A stretch of DNA of 63,915 nucleotides from assembly GCF_005893125.1 (NCBI RefSeq), contig NZ_VCJS01000056.1:1-63915 (forward strand), given 5' to 3'. Positions within the stretch are counted from its first letter, which is position 1; each line of letters opens with the position of its first letter. The notes beneath the pieces were generated by a model that was not told the DNA's origin, did not search any database, and saw only the letters and a program-made list of their open reading frames with translations. Both the position numbers and the translations under genes were made by a program. This DNA is from Nonomuraea basaltis. GTDB lineage: Bacteria; Actinomycetota; Actinomycetes; Streptosporangiales; Streptosporangiaceae. This document shows positions 53,922 through 63,321 of this stretch, one piece after another.

Positions 53922-54895
53922 CAGAAGTAGCTGCTGGCGGTGCGTGTGCGGAAGGCCCACCAGTTCCACGCCTGGTAGGCGAGGATCACCGGGATCAGCA
54001 CCACTCCGAACGCGGTCAGGATCTGCAGCGTGGTGCCGTCGGCCGCAGCCTCGGCGACGCTCAGGCCTGCACCGGCTTTGGTGGCCAGCACGTACGGGTA
54101 CTGTCCTGCCCCCACCAGCAGCACCGGCGCGACTGTTGCACAGCAGGTGGCGGCGAAGGCACGGATGCGGTGCCCGCGCGACAGCGACCACCAGGCGGCC
54201 ACCAGTGCCGTCACCAGCATCCCGGTCAGGAGCGCCGAGGTGAGTGGGTTGGTCATCGAAGCGCCCACGCCCAGCAGCGTCAACACCAGCGCCAGGACTG
54301 CGGCGGCGCCTGCCGCGCCCACCAGGGTGGTGCCCGCGCGGCGGGCCCTGGCGGTCAGGGCAGGGGCCGAGCGCAGCGCCAGGAAGGCCGCCCCGTGCGC
54401 GGCGAACAGCAACGCCATGCCCACCCCGCAGGCCAGCACGAACGGCGTTAGCACCTGGCCGACCCCGATGTGGAAGCTGCCGTCGGCGCGGCGCGGCACC
54501 CCGTGCAGCAACAACCCCACCACCAGCCCCCAGCACACGGCCGGCAACGCGCCGCCCGCCACGATGAGCGCCTGCCACCACCGGCGGCCGCGGCGGGTAC
54601 GGCGGCGCAACTGGACCGCGGTGTTGCCTACCACCAGCCCGACCAAGATCGCCACCACCAGCGGGTACAGCCCTGACAGCAGACTGCCCTCCAGGTGCGG
54701 GAAGGCGCCGAACATCACGCCGGTGAAGGCCACCAGCCACACCTCGTTGCCCAGGAAGAACGGTGCCATCGCGCCCAGGGCCGCGTCGCGGTCTTTCATG
54801 AACGGGTGCAGCAGCTGCACGCCGAGGTCGTAGCCGCCCAGCACGAAGTACCCGGACAGCAGCAGCCCGAGCAGGGCCAGCCAGAACGTCTGCAT
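53921..54895 (-). CDS. cydB: Cytochrome bd oxidase subunit II
   Basis: 324 residues, about eight helices. Starts L-G-L-L-L-S-G-Y-F-V-L-G-G-Y-D-L-G-V-Q, the CydB signature, and contains N-E-V-W-L-V-A-F-T-G. It pairs with CydA as the membrane quinol oxidase that works at low oxygen. Lies 13 bases downstream of cydA. No cydCD follows; a trace of integrase lies at its 3' end. Confidence 0.93.
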   Translation of the reverse strand: MQTFWLALLGLLLSGYFVLGGYDLGVQLLHPFMKDRDAALGAMAPFFLGNEVWLVAFTGVMFGAFPHLEGSLLSGLYPLVVAILVGLVVGNTAVQLRRRTRRGRRWWQALIVAGGALPAVCWGLVVGLLLHGVPRRADGSFHIGVGQVLTPFVLACGVGMALLFAAHGAAFLALRSAPALTARARRAGTTLVGAAGAAAVLALVLTLLGVGASMTNPLTSALLTGMLVTALVAAWWSLSRGHRIRAFAATCCATVAPVLLVGAGQYPYVLATKAGAGLSVAEAAADGTTLQILTAFGVVLIPVILAYQAWNWWAFRTRTASSYF

Positions 54896-54908
54896 GGTCG
54901 TCTCGCTC

Positions 54909-56177
54909 TCAGAAGGCCGGAACCGTTTGCTTGTCTTCGGCCAGCGGCAGTGGCGCGCCGAGCTGGGTGGCGTCCGGGCCGCGTCTGGCCAGGCGGGTGA
55001 TGAGCGTCCAGTTCGTCACCGCCAGCGCCACGAAGATGGCGATGAAGGTCGCGCACGAGATGGCCAGCGCAGCCGTACTGACATGGGACAGGGCGTCGGC
55101 GACCTTCAGCTCGCCGTAGACCAGCCACGGCTGGCGGCCCACCTCGCGGAAGACCCAGCCGCCCACTGAGGCGATGAACGGGAAGGGGATCATCGCGGTC
55201 ATCAGCCAGGCTAGGGGGCGCCAGCGCACCAGCCAGTCCTTCCACAGCAGGATGACGGCGATCAGGGTGATGGTGGAGATGGTGTTGCCGATGATCGTCA
55301 TGGCGTCCATCGAGACGCGCAGCCATTCGCCCGGCAGCGTGTAGTCGCCCGGTCCGTACTGCTGGACGAGTTGGGCCTGCACCTGGGCGACGCCGCTGTC
55401 GTCCATGGCGGCGATTTTCATCGGCTGGGTACGGCGCAGCAGGGGGAACTGCATGTCGCCGACGATGATGACGAAGAAGGAGGCCAGCATGGCCACCCAC
55501 ACCCCCAGGCGGAGCGAGCCGCGAAACAGGTCGGTCTCCTTGGTGCCGCGGGCGAAGTGGTAGGCGCTGACGCCGGCGACGAACACCCCGCCGGTCGTCA
55601 GCGCGGCCAGGGTGACGTGGGCCAGCGCGATCAGCGCGCTCGGGTTGGTCAGCAGCGCGGTGAAGTCGGTGAGGTAGGCGGCTCCGTCGCGTACTTGGTA
55701 GCCGACCGGGTGTTGCATGAAGCCGTTGGCGACGAGGATCCAGTAGGCGGAGGCGTAGGCGGTCAGGGCCACCAGCCAGATCAGCGTGACGTGCACGCGG
55801 CGGCGCAGCCGCCCCCATCCGAAGATCCACATGCCGAGGAAGGTGGATTCGGCGAAGAAGGCGATGAGGGTTTCCAGTGCTAGCGGGGCGCCGAACACGT
55901 TGCCGGCGAACTTGCTCAGCCCGCTCCAGCTGAGCCCGAACTGGAACTCCATGACGATGCCGGTGGCGATGCCGACGGCGTAGTTGATGAGGTAGAGCTG
56001 GCCCCAGAAGCGCGTCATGCGCTCACGTACGGCCGCTTTGGCGGGATCTCGGGTGAACGCGGCTCTGGTGTGCATGATCGCCACGATGGGGACCAGGCCC
56101 ATCGTGAGGATCACGAACAGCCAGTGGATGCCGGTGGTGGCCGCGAACTGGAGTCGCGCCAGATCCGCAGCGCTCAT
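54909..56177 (-). CDS. cydA: Cytochrome bd oxidase subunit I
   Basis: 422 residues from ATG 56177, GGAAGG upstream. Haem-ligand region T-G-I-H-W-L-F-V-I-L-T-M-G-L near the N-terminus, and G-W-V-F-R-E-V-G-R-Q-P-W. The protein is shorter than E. coli CydA (522), so it belongs to the short Q-loop group. Quinol oxidation with O2 reduction to water. Confidence 0.95.
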   Translation of the reverse strand: MSAADLARLQFAATTGIHWLFVILTMGLVPIVAIMHTRAAFTRDPAKAAVRERMTRFWGQLYLINYAVGIATGIVMEFQFGLSWSGLSKFAGNVFGAPLALETLIAFFAESTFLGMWIFGWGRLRRRVHVTLIWLVALTAYASAYWILVANGFMQHPVGYQVRDGAAYLTDFTALLTNPSALIALAHVTLAALTTGGVFVAGVSAYHFARGTKETDLFRGSLRLGVWVAMLASFFVIIVGDMQFPLLRRTQPMKIAAMDDSGVAQVQAQLVQQYGPGDYTLPGEWLRVSMDAMTIIGNTISTITLIAVILLWKDWLVRWRPLAWLMTAMIPFPFIASVGGWVFREVGRQPWLVYGELKVADALSHVSTAALAISCATFIAIFVALAVTNWTLITRLARRGPDATQLGAPLPLAEDKQTVPAF

Positions 56178-56564
56178 GGTGCGACCTTCCTGGTGCAGTG
56201 GCGTGGTGTGGGGGCCATTGCGACCGTAGAGGACAGGCGCTTATGCCTTCAAAGACCGGTTTTGCCATGAACAGATAACCCTCAAGGCATAACCCCTAGC
56301 CGATGGCCGCATCCAGCTCGCCGCTCTCCGCCGTCCCCGCACTCAGGCCGACCACCATGGCCGCATCGCCCTGGTGACGGCCTTTCCGCGGCCAGCATGC
56401 CACGATGCCATGACCTCACCCAGCACGGCTGCAACGTCCGTGACGAGCGCTGCGGACGTCGCCACCGCGCACCGCCCGATCGAAGTGGTGAGCGGATCCC
56501 ACGCCTCACATCGTCGACGTCGCCGGCGGGACACCCGACGATGTGGCGATCATGAAGCGCGTCC
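56178..56564. promoter_or_regulatory. cydAB upstream region with a spaced inverted repeat
   Basis: 387 bases with no convincing gene. A perfect 9 bp inverted repeat, TTATGCCTT (56241-56249) and AAGGCATAA (56284-56292), is separated by 34 bases and lies 64-115 bases upstream of cydA. No Rex-type TTGTGA-N6-TCACAA was seen. The rest (56300-56560) appears empty. Confidence 0.4.
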
Positions 56565-57461
56565 TCAGCGCTTCTCCTGTGGTTCGCCGGTGATCCAGTT
56601 CCAGTTGGCGATCGTGGTGCGCATCAGGCGGGCGGCGGTGGATAGGTGGCTGCCAGCGTTCCAGTACAGGGTGACCGCGCGTCGGCAGTCAGGGCTGTCG
56701 ACGGGGACCCAGGCGGCGGGGACCCGCGTGGAGCTGGTCCGGGCGAAAGCGGGGACGAGACCGATGCCGAGCCCCGCGCTGATCAGGGCCGCGATGGCGC
56801 TGGGCTCGTCGACCTCGCAGACGATCTTCGGGGTTTGGTCTCGTGCGGCGAAGAGCCGGTCCAGGAGGCGGCGTTGCCAGTGCCCTTTGCGGGCGCTGAC
56901 GAAGGGCTGGCCGGTGAGCTCGTCGATGCTCACCGACGTACGGCTCGCCAGCGGATGGTCGAGCGGCGTGGCCAGACCGACCGCCTCATCGAGCAGTTGG
57001 ACCGCTTCCAGGCCCTCAGCGGGGATCGGCTGGGAGGCGACGCACAGGTCGACGTCCTGGGCCCGCAGGTGACGGCCCATGTCCTCGGCCGCCATCCAGC
57101 GGAGTTCGACCTCGATGGCCGGGTGAGCTCGTTTGAAGGCCGCCAGCGGCCCGGTGAGCGTGAGGAAGGTCTCCGACGCGAGCCGTACGGTGCCCACACC
57201 CTCGCTGACGGCCTCGGCGACGGCTCGCCGCCCCGCATCCAGATCACCCAGGGAGCGTTCGACGTAATCGCGGAAGAGCTTGCCCGCGTCATTCAGCCGC
57301 AGTCGGCCGCTCCGGTCGAACAGCGGTGTGCGCAGCTCGCTCTCCAGCCGGGCGATGGTACGGCTCAGCGACGGTTGTGCGACGCGAAGCTCCTCGGCCG
57401 CGCCGCTGAGGTGTTCCAGCCGCGCCACCACCAGGAACTGCCTGAGCGAGTTCAACTCCAT
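56565..57461 (-). CDS. LysR-family transcriptional regulator
   Basis: 298 residues from ATG 57461, GGAGG just upstream. N-terminal winged helix (L-R-Q-F-L-V-V-A-R, L-S-G-A-A-E-E-L-R-V-A-Q-P-S-L-S-R-T-I-A-R-L-E), then a LysR substrate-binding domain (~90-295). No neighbouring operon makes its target obvious; the divergent ORF at 57567 would be the usual partner. Confidence 0.92.
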   Translation of the reverse strand: MELNSLRQFLVVARLEHLSGAAEELRVAQPSLSRTIARLESELRTPLFDRSGRLRLNDAGKLFRDYVERSLGDLDAGRRAVAEAVSEGVGTVRLASETFLTLTGPLAAFKRAHPAIEVELRWMAAEDMGRHLRAQDVDLCVASQPIPAEGLEAVQLLDEAVGLATPLDHPLASRTSVSIDELTGQPFVSARKGHWQRRLLDRLFAARDQTPKIVCEVDEPSAIAALISAGLGIGLVPAFARTSSTRVPAAWVPVDSPDCRRAVTLYWNAGSHLSTAARLMRTTIANWNWITGEPQEKR

Positions 57462-57481
57462 CACGCCTCCAGATACATAGC

Positions 57482-57498
57482 ATTAAAGCGATATTAAT
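57482..57498. promoter_or_regulatory. Candidate LysR operator
   Basis: ATTAA (57482-57486) and TTAAT (57494-57498) form a perfect inverted repeat 7 bases apart, 21 bases before the LysR start, fitting the T-N11-A boxes of autoregulated LysR genes. Confidence 0.5.
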
Positions 57499-57566
57499 CT
57501 TAGCCAAGATAACCCGTGAGTCATATTGCCTGGATCTGTTCGCACATCGAGTGAGGAGGGTCCCTC

Positions 57567-57914
57567 ATGGCCGGCATCACAGGGACGGCCAAGCAGGAGG
57601 AGGATCTGCGGTCGCCGATACCCAATCCCCTGCGGTTCGTCCCGGAGATGACAGGAGTCGCTCGAAAGGCCTACACGGGAATCGCGGCGGATCGCCACGC
57701 ACAACTCGATCTTGGACTTCGGTGCCGTTTCGGCATGACTGTTACCCCGATCGATCTCTTCGGGTCATCGGCCTGGCCGCGCCTGTTTCGCGACCGCACC
57801 TTCACCATCGTCATCGCGGTCGGCTTCATCGCCGGCGTCACCGTCGAAGATCTTTCCATCGCAGACCAAGGGCTCGCCACCGTCAAAGTCGCCAATCAGG
57901 TCCACTTCGCCTGA
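57567..57914 (+). CDS. Hypothetical ORF divergent from the LysR gene, possibly truncated
   Basis: 115 codons from ATG 57567 behind an excellent GAGGAGGG six bases away. The first ~30 residues (M-A-G-I-T-G-T-A-K-Q-E-E-D-L-R, N-P-L-R-F-V-P-E-M) have good codon bias; the middle loses it. The last ~50 residues have high GC at third positions but overlap a protein-like minus-strand ORF. I do not recognise a family. It could be the 5' piece of a gene whose remainder was lost. Confidence 0.4.
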   Translation: MAGITGTAKQEEDLRSPIPNPLRFVPEMTGVARKAYTGIAADRHAQLDLGLRCRFGMTVTPIDLFGSSAWPRLFRDRTFTIVIAVGFIAGVTVEDLSIADQGLATVKVANQVHFA

Positions 57915-58175
57915 GGCTGATCGCGGCTTGGCATGCGTGATGTGATCGCCTTCGAGGAACAGGAAGCGCTGAAGGTCGAGATTGTAGATCTCCTCACCGT
58001 TGCGAGTGTCCGCCGTGACCTGCGGCGACGCCGCTCGTTTGGGCCGTGTGGCGCGATTCTTACGGCGGGCCGAGTTCGCAAACGACCTGATCCGGGAGGC
58101 CCCCACCCGCCTGGCGTACCGGCGCCGTGCCCTGCTCGTGTCGATCGAAGTCACGCCGCCCGTGCGGGATGTCAC
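57765..58175 (-). pseudogene. Possible remnant of a PD-(D/E)XK nuclease-like protein, antisense to the previous ORF
   Basis: Minus-strand frame with a protein-like stretch: E-I-Y-N-L-D-L-Q-R-F-L-F-L-E-G-D, then K-P-R-S-A-S-G-E-V-D-L-I-G-D and P-L-V-C-D-G-K-I-F-D. The Asp...Asp-Gly-Lys spacing resembles a restriction-type nuclease core. Its N-terminal part is Arg-rich and its end Asp/Gly-rich. Third-position GC is only moderate, so this may be a degraded fragment or chance antisense coding. Confidence 0.3.
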
Positions 58176-58215
58176 GCATTCCAGGTGACAGCACCTTCAA
58201 CGAAAGGTACGCGAC

Positions 58216-58800
58216 ATGCGAAAGCGCACATTGGCCGTCACGGTGGCGGCCGTCGCCATGGCGAGCCTGGCCGTGGCGCCGGCGACCGCGAGCACCTCGG
58301 TGTGCACCGACAGGACGTTCAGCATCTCGGAGCGCACGTTCGGCAAGTACGTGCCGCCGTGGACGGGGGTCGGCGACAAGGACTTCGACGGGCATGGACC
58401 TCGGGTCCAGGTCTGGGGCCGGCTGCGGTACAACACCGCCCACACCAGCCTGGTCTTCTGGATCACCATGAAGGCGCGGGAGACGAAGTCGGACTGGACG
58501 GCGGTCGACGGGACGAGGTCGTACGCCTTCTTCACGGCCCCGTCGGGGTACGTCATCCAATCGGTCACCGACCCGATCGGGCGGACGCTCACGCTGGTGG
58601 ACTATTCCAGGATCTACGTCGACGACGATCACTCGGACGATGTGCTCGGGCCGGCGATCAACGACCCGGCGCACCCGAGCCTGGTCCAGTCGTACCGCGT
58701 CACGGGGGACACCGAGGGCAACGAGGCGGGCACCCGCAGCGGGGTCACGACGACGACCCGGTCGATGGAGATCCACGCTCGGAAATGCACGACCACGTGA
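58216..58800 (+). CDS. Small secreted protein of unknown function
   Basis: 194 residues from ATG 58216, GAAAGG eight bases upstream. Clear Sec signal peptide (M-R-K-R-T-L-A-V then an Ala/Val core, A-T-A-S cleavage ~26). The mature ~168 residues are beta-rich with two Cys (C-T-D-R-T and A-R-K-C near the end) that could pair. No known family recognised. The 3' end overlaps the converging ATPase gene by 56 bases. Confidence 0.7.
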   Translation: MRKRTLAVTVAAVAMASLAVAPATASTSVCTDRTFSISERTFGKYVPPWTGVGDKDFDGHGPRVQVWGRLRYNTAHTSLVFWITMKARETKSDWTAVDGTRSYAFFTAPSGYVIQSVTDPIGRTLTLVDYSRIYVDDDHSDDVLGPAINDPAHPSLVQSYRVTGDTEGNEAGTRSGVTTTTRSMEIHARKCTTT

Positions 58801-61800
58801 TGTCTCCGGGTGAGTAGAGGCACTGGGCACCGGTGCTGACGGTCGCGGTGACGGACTCGGCGATCTCCGGGTCCGCCGCTGCGATCTCGTCGATGGCGCG
58901 CTTGACCGCCTTGCGCACGGCGGTGCGGGCGCGCTCTCCGGCGTCGGCGAAGCTCCGGCGCCGCCCGCCCTTGCCGGTGGCGGCGCGCAGTTCCTCCGCC
59001 AGCGCGTCCAGCTGGGCGCGCAGGTGCTCGGCGAGCGCGACGTCCGCGTCCTGCTCGGCCTCCTTGATCTCGGTGACCAGCTCGCGGGCATGTTCGCGGT
59101 AGGCGGCCATGGCCTGGTCGTCCAGGAGTGGCTGGCGGGTGGCCGGGGCCATGGAGGTGGAGTCGTCGCCGGTGGCCAGCTCCAGGGCGGAGATCGGGCG
59201 GCCGGGGTTGAGCAGGAGCGTCACCAGGTGGCGGACGCCGACCATGTCGGGGACGGCCGCGCGGCGGGGGCCCAGCTGGAAGATCCAGGTGCGGGCGTCC
59301 TTGCGTATCGTGCCCTCACGGTGCGCGATCTGCTGCCGTCTGGCGGTCCACTGCTCGGCGCGCAGGTCCATGCCCATGTCCCGCGCCGCGGTCGCGGCCT
59401 CGTGCAGCAGGGCCGCCGCGCGGTCGCGGTCGCCGAGGGCGATGAGCGCCTCGGCCAGGTTCGCCTGCGTCAGCGCGGTGACCGGCCGGTTGCCGAGGCG
59501 GCGGGTGGCCTCGACGGCCCCGCCCAGGTGCTCCGCCGCCGTCCGCGGCTCGCCCATGGCCATCGCCGCCAGCCCGAGCGGCCTGGCCGCCGATCCCAGG
59601 CAGACGGCGGCCAGAGACGGCATCACGGGCAGGCCCGCGTACGGTTTGAGCAGCTGGTACACCTTGCGGGCCAGGTCGGCGTCGCCCAGCAGGTACGCCG
59701 CCTCGGCCAGCGCCGCCATCCCGGCCAGCCACGTACTGGACTCCGGCAACGCGGCCAGGTCGGGCGCGGGGGCATACCCGCCGACCTCCCCGAACACGAC
59801 CGGAACCGACTCCGCGCCGTCCAACCGGCCGCCCTCCGCCGGAGCGCGGCCTGTCGCAGCCCCATCCACCGCGGCGCTGTCCATCGCGACACGGTCCGCC
59901 GCAGCATGATCCGGCGCGGACAGAGCAGACGCAGGCGGAGCAGGCGCGGACGGAGCGGGGTCGGTCAGGCGGCTTAAGAGGGTGCGGGCCTCGTCGTGGC
60001 GGCCGGCGGCGGCGGTGAAGCAGGCGACGGTGGCGCGGAAGGCGAACTCGGAGGGCACCAGCGTGGGCGAGGTGGCGACGGCCGACACCATGTCGAGCAC
60101 GTCGCTCTCCCGCCCCTGCGCCCACCGGATCGCGGCCAGATGCGCGCCGAGGTAGCCGAGCGCGTCCGCGTCCCCGACCTGCTCGCCGAGCGGGTAGCAG
60201 TCACTTGCCTTGGCCTCGGCCTCCTCCAGCCGGCCCGCCCTGATCAGCAGCATGACGTCGATGACGGCCACGATGTAGCCGATGGTCCGGCACGTCAGGA
60301 ACTCGGCGCGTTCGCGCAGTTCGGCGAGGGAGCGTTCGGCCTGCGGGTCGCCGAGCAGGAACAGGTCGACGGTCCGCCAGCACAGCCCCATGAGCGCGAG
60401 CATGCCCTTGCCCGCCCCGGCCGCCACCTTGATCAGCTCTTCGGCGAGCGGCAGGCGGGCGCGGGCGTACCTGGGGGTGAGCAGCGCGTGGTGGCACAGC
60501 GACAGCGCCTCGGCCAGGACCTCGCCGTCGCCGGTGCGCCTGGCGTCCTCCAGCGCGGCCAGCACCGGTTCGACGGGCGCGCCGTGGTAGACCTCCTCGG
60601 CGGCCAGTCGTACGGTGAGCCGGGCACGCAGGCAGGTCTCCGAGGTGGGCAGGGCGGCCAGGGCGCGGCGCTGGATGCCGGTCACCCGCTGCCATTCGAT
60701 GGCGGTGCGGTGCTCGTCCACCCAGACGCCGCCCAGCCCGATCGCGGCCCTGGCCAGCCGGTGTACGTCGCCTTCCCGGGTGGCGGCCTCCGCGGCCTGG
60801 TCGAACATCCTGCGCGCGTCGGTGAGCCGGCCGCACATGAGCACGGCCTCGGCCCGCTCCACCAGCAGCGGCGCCGCGGGGCCCGGCACGTGTCCCTGCT
60901 CCTTGATCGACACGGTGGTCTCCAGCAGGGCCGCCGCCCGTTCGTAGGACAGGCCGTGCAGCAGCGCCGCCGCGCTGGCCCGGCAGGCCGTCACGGCGCG
61001 GGCCGCGTCCTGCCGGGAGCGCGGGGCCGCACCCGCCGCGTGGTACGCGTACGTGGCCAGGCTGGCCGCGTCGGACGCCGGCCGCCGCTCGAGCAGGTCG
61101 GCCATGCGGGCGTGTACGGCGAGACGCTCGGCGACCGGCACCGTGTCCAGTAGCGCCTCGCGCACCAACTCGTGTGTGAAGCCGAACCGGCCCAGCGCCC
61201 CCAGCCCGATCGGCCCGGCGCTCCAGTCAGACGGCGGGCGGTCCGATGTGCCCAGCCGGATCAGGCCGGCGTCCTCGGCGGGTGGCAGCAGGTCCCATGC
61301 GTCGGCCAGCGGCAGGCCGACCGCGGCCGCCGCGTCGGCGACGGACACCGACTGGCCGAGCAGCGCGGCCCCGCCGAGCAGCCGCCGCGCGGGCGCGCTC
61401 AGCCCGTCGGCGGCCAGGTGGACGGCGGCGCGCACGCTGCTCGGCGTCAGCGCGCACAGCTCGTCGGGCCCGAGCGCGCTCGCCCGCCGCAGGAACAGCG
61501 GGTGGCCCCGGGTGATGCCGTGCAGCGTCTCCAGCAGCCCGGCCCTGAGCCGCGCGTGGCCGTTGAGGTCGAGGAACGCCGCCGTCTCGGCGACGCTGAA
61601 CGGCCCGAGCCGCACCATCAGCGCGGCCTCGTCGAGCAGGCCGAGGTCGTCGCGGCAGGCCAGGATCAGCACAAGCGGCGTCGTGGGCAGGGCACGGGCC
61701 AGGAACCTGGCCAGCAGCAGCGTCCCGGAGTCGGCGGCGTGCGCGTCGTCGAGAACGATCAGCGCTGGGCCGCCCGCCTCCCGCAGCGCCTGAGCGACGG

Positions 61801-62116
61801 CGGTGAACGCGGCGAACCGCTCGGCGGGCACCGGGTGGGCGGCGCGCGGCCCGTACAGGATGCGCAAAATCTCCGGCCACGGCCACAGGGGCGGGGCGTC
61901 GGCGCCGGTCCAGCAGCAGGTCATGGCCACTCGCCAGCCGTCGTCCTCGGCGCGGGAGGCGATCCTGCGGCAGAGCGTCGTCTTGCCGATGCCGGGCTCG
62001 CCGGTGACCACCACCAGGCGGCCGCCCTCGACGGCCGCCTCGGCGATGACCTGCTGCACCTGGCGCAGCTCCCGCTCGCGCCCGACGAACCGGGTGTCGT
62101 TGCGCACCAAGGTCAT
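58745..62116 (-). CDS. Large AAA ATPase / TPR protein (SARP/LuxR-like signalling ATPase)
   Basis: 1123 residues. N-terminal STAND-type ATPase (~8-300): F-V-G-R-E-R-E-L, Walker A G-E-P-G-I-G-K-T-T, Walker B A-L-I-V-L-D-D-A-H-A-A-D, G-F-T-H-E-L-V-R-E-A-L. A long helical TPR-like region (~350-920) includes an Ala/Pro-rich insertion (~725-770). The C-terminal region (~925-1110) has W-I-F-Q-L-G-P-R-R-A-A-V-P-D-M-V-G-V-R-H-L and a charged helix, as in actinomycete multi-domain ATPases. No LuxR helix-turn-helix is visible. A regulatory role is likely but unproven. Confidence 0.8.
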   Translation of the reverse strand: MTLVRNDTRFVGRERELRQVQQVIAEAAVEGGRLVVVTGEPGIGKTTLCRRIASRAEDDGWRVAMTCCWTGADAPPLWPWPEILRILYGPRAAHPVPAERFAAFTAVAQALREAGGPALIVLDDAHAADSGTLLLARFLARALPTTPLVLILACRDDLGLLDEAALMVRLGPFSVAETAAFLDLNGHARLRAGLLETLHGITRGHPLFLRRASALGPDELCALTPSSVRAAVHLAADGLSAPARRLLGGAALLGQSVSVADAAAAVGLPLADAWDLLPPAEDAGLIRLGTSDRPPSDWSAGPIGLGALGRFGFTHELVREALLDTVPVAERLAVHARMADLLERRPASDAASLATYAYHAAGAAPRSRQDAARAVTACRASAAALLHGLSYERAAALLETTVSIKEQGHVPGPAAPLLVERAEAVLMCGRLTDARRMFDQAAEAATREGDVHRLARAAIGLGGVWVDEHRTAIEWQRVTGIQRRALAALPTSETCLRARLTVRLAAEEVYHGAPVEPVLAALEDARRTGDGEVLAEALSLCHHALLTPRYARARLPLAEELIKVAAGAGKGMLALMGLCWRTVDLFLLGDPQAERSLAELRERAEFLTCRTIGYIVAVIDVMLLIRAGRLEEAEAKASDCYPLGEQVGDADALGYLGAHLAAIRWAQGRESDVLDMVSAVATSPTLVPSEFAFRATVACFTAAAGRHDEARTLLSRLTDPAPSAPAPPASALSAPDHAAADRVAMDSAAVDGAATGRAPAEGGRLDGAESVPVVFGEVGGYAPAPDLAALPESSTWLAGMAALAEAAYLLGDADLARKVYQLLKPYAGLPVMPSLAAVCLGSAARPLGLAAMAMGEPRTAAEHLGGAVEATRRLGNRPVTALTQANLAEALIALGDRDRAAALLHEAATAARDMGMDLRAEQWTARRQQIAHREGTIRKDARTWIFQLGPRRAAVPDMVGVRHLVTLLLNPGRPISALELATGDDSTSMAPATRQPLLDDQAMAAYREHARELVTEIKEAEQDADVALAEHLRAQLDALAEELRAATGKGGRRRSFADAGERARTAVRKAVKRAIDEIAAADPEIAESVTATVSTGAQCLYSPGDITWSCISERGSPSTGSSS

Positions 62117-62291
62117 GCTCTCGATGGAAGCGCACCCGTTCGCCGGGCTCCACGTACTTTTGCGAGGTCACGGCCAGGTGTTGGCCTCGGCCTCGAACAC
62201 CTCCCCGTCGCTCTCCACGGGCAGCACGCACAGCGGCTCCCCGCTCGGGTCGCCGTCATACGGGGCAATGTAGCGCTGAGTAACAGGGGGT

Positions 62292-62356
62292 CCCGGGAGG
62301 CGTTGACATAACGTCCGTTAGCGGGCCACCCGACCTGGGCAAACGCGCCTCCCGGG
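62292..62356. promoter_or_regulatory. Nested inverted repeats, TetR-like operator
   Basis: Outer perfect 11 bp repeat CCCGGGAGGCG (62292-62302) / 62346-62356, 43 bases apart. Inside, TTGACA (62303-62308) leads into the palindrome TAACGTCCGTTA (62309-62320), typical of TetR-type operators. No intact gene follows on the plus strand, only the antisense of the broken integrase. Confidence 0.45.
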
Positions 62357-62380
62357 CATTATCGCCCAGCGGACGCCCGA

Positions 62381-63307
62381 CTAATTCCTCACTGCCCAGA
62401 CCGAAACCCGGCCTTGGCGCTGGCGCACTTCACCCTCTGCGACCTGCGGCGATCTTCTACCTTGCCCCGGGTGACGCCGACCCGAGCACCGAGCCTTGAT
62501 GCAGGCCGCAGCCAGCCACGCCTTGGGGAAACGGCCAGCCTCATCCTTGGCCGGAAGTTCGACGTCCAGGACGCTCGACCACTCCGCCAGTCGCAGGCCC
62601 GTGCCGTACAGACCATCGACGAACGCGGCGTCCCGATCCTCGTTGAAGCCACGCCAGCCCAGGCGGCGCCGCCCGTCGAACCCGAACCCGCGCAACCCGA
62701 CATCGCGCCACTGCTCGAACGCCGGCCGCAACAGCCACTTCACCTGCCGCCGCGGAGCACCCGCTGGCCGAGCCGGATCTCGCCGACCATCCCTCGCCGC
62801 CACCTCGAGATCGTCCACCTCCGGCCCCGCCACGGTGGGCACAGGGTTCACGACCCCGTAGCGCTCACCAGCCCACCGGTAGAAGCTGTTCAGCGCCGCA
62901 CGGTCGGCATCGAACGACGTCGCCCGAACCCGACCGTCGTTGCGGTGATCGGTCATCCTCCAGTACTTGAAGGCATCGAAGTCCGCCGTCGTCGCCGCGT
63001 CCCACGACCGGCCGAGCCCTTCCAGGAAGTCCAACCACACAACCAGCGAGTATGCATACCGCCGCCACGTGCGAGGCTGCTTTCCCGCGACCCTGCTCAG
63101 CCGAAAGAACAGATTGATCCGCGCGTCCGCCGACCCCGACGGCGACAGCAGGATCGGTGTCCCCTGACGCGCCCCGTTCCGTGCCGCCCACTCGTACACA
63201 TCCCCGAAGCTCGCAAGGACCTCATCCTCGGCAGCGTCCAGGCCCACCGTGAAATCGTAGAAATCCAGCGACCAGGACCCGTAGGTCTCCACGGCCACCT
63301 CCGTCAC
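62381..63307 (-). pseudogene. Tyrosine recombinase, C-terminal half missing
   Basis: 308 codons from GTG 63307. Residues ~60-160 are a SAM-like core-binding domain (R-T-W-R-R-Y-A-Y-S-L-V-V-W-L-D-F-L), and Y-G-T-G-L-R-L-A-E-W carries the first catalytic Arg. After A-A-A-C-I-K the frame turns Arg/Gly/Gln-rich and ends; the H-x-x-R and Tyr boxes are absent in all frames I read. The gene is disabled. Confidence 0.7.
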
Positions 63308-63321
63308 AGATATAACCGACG

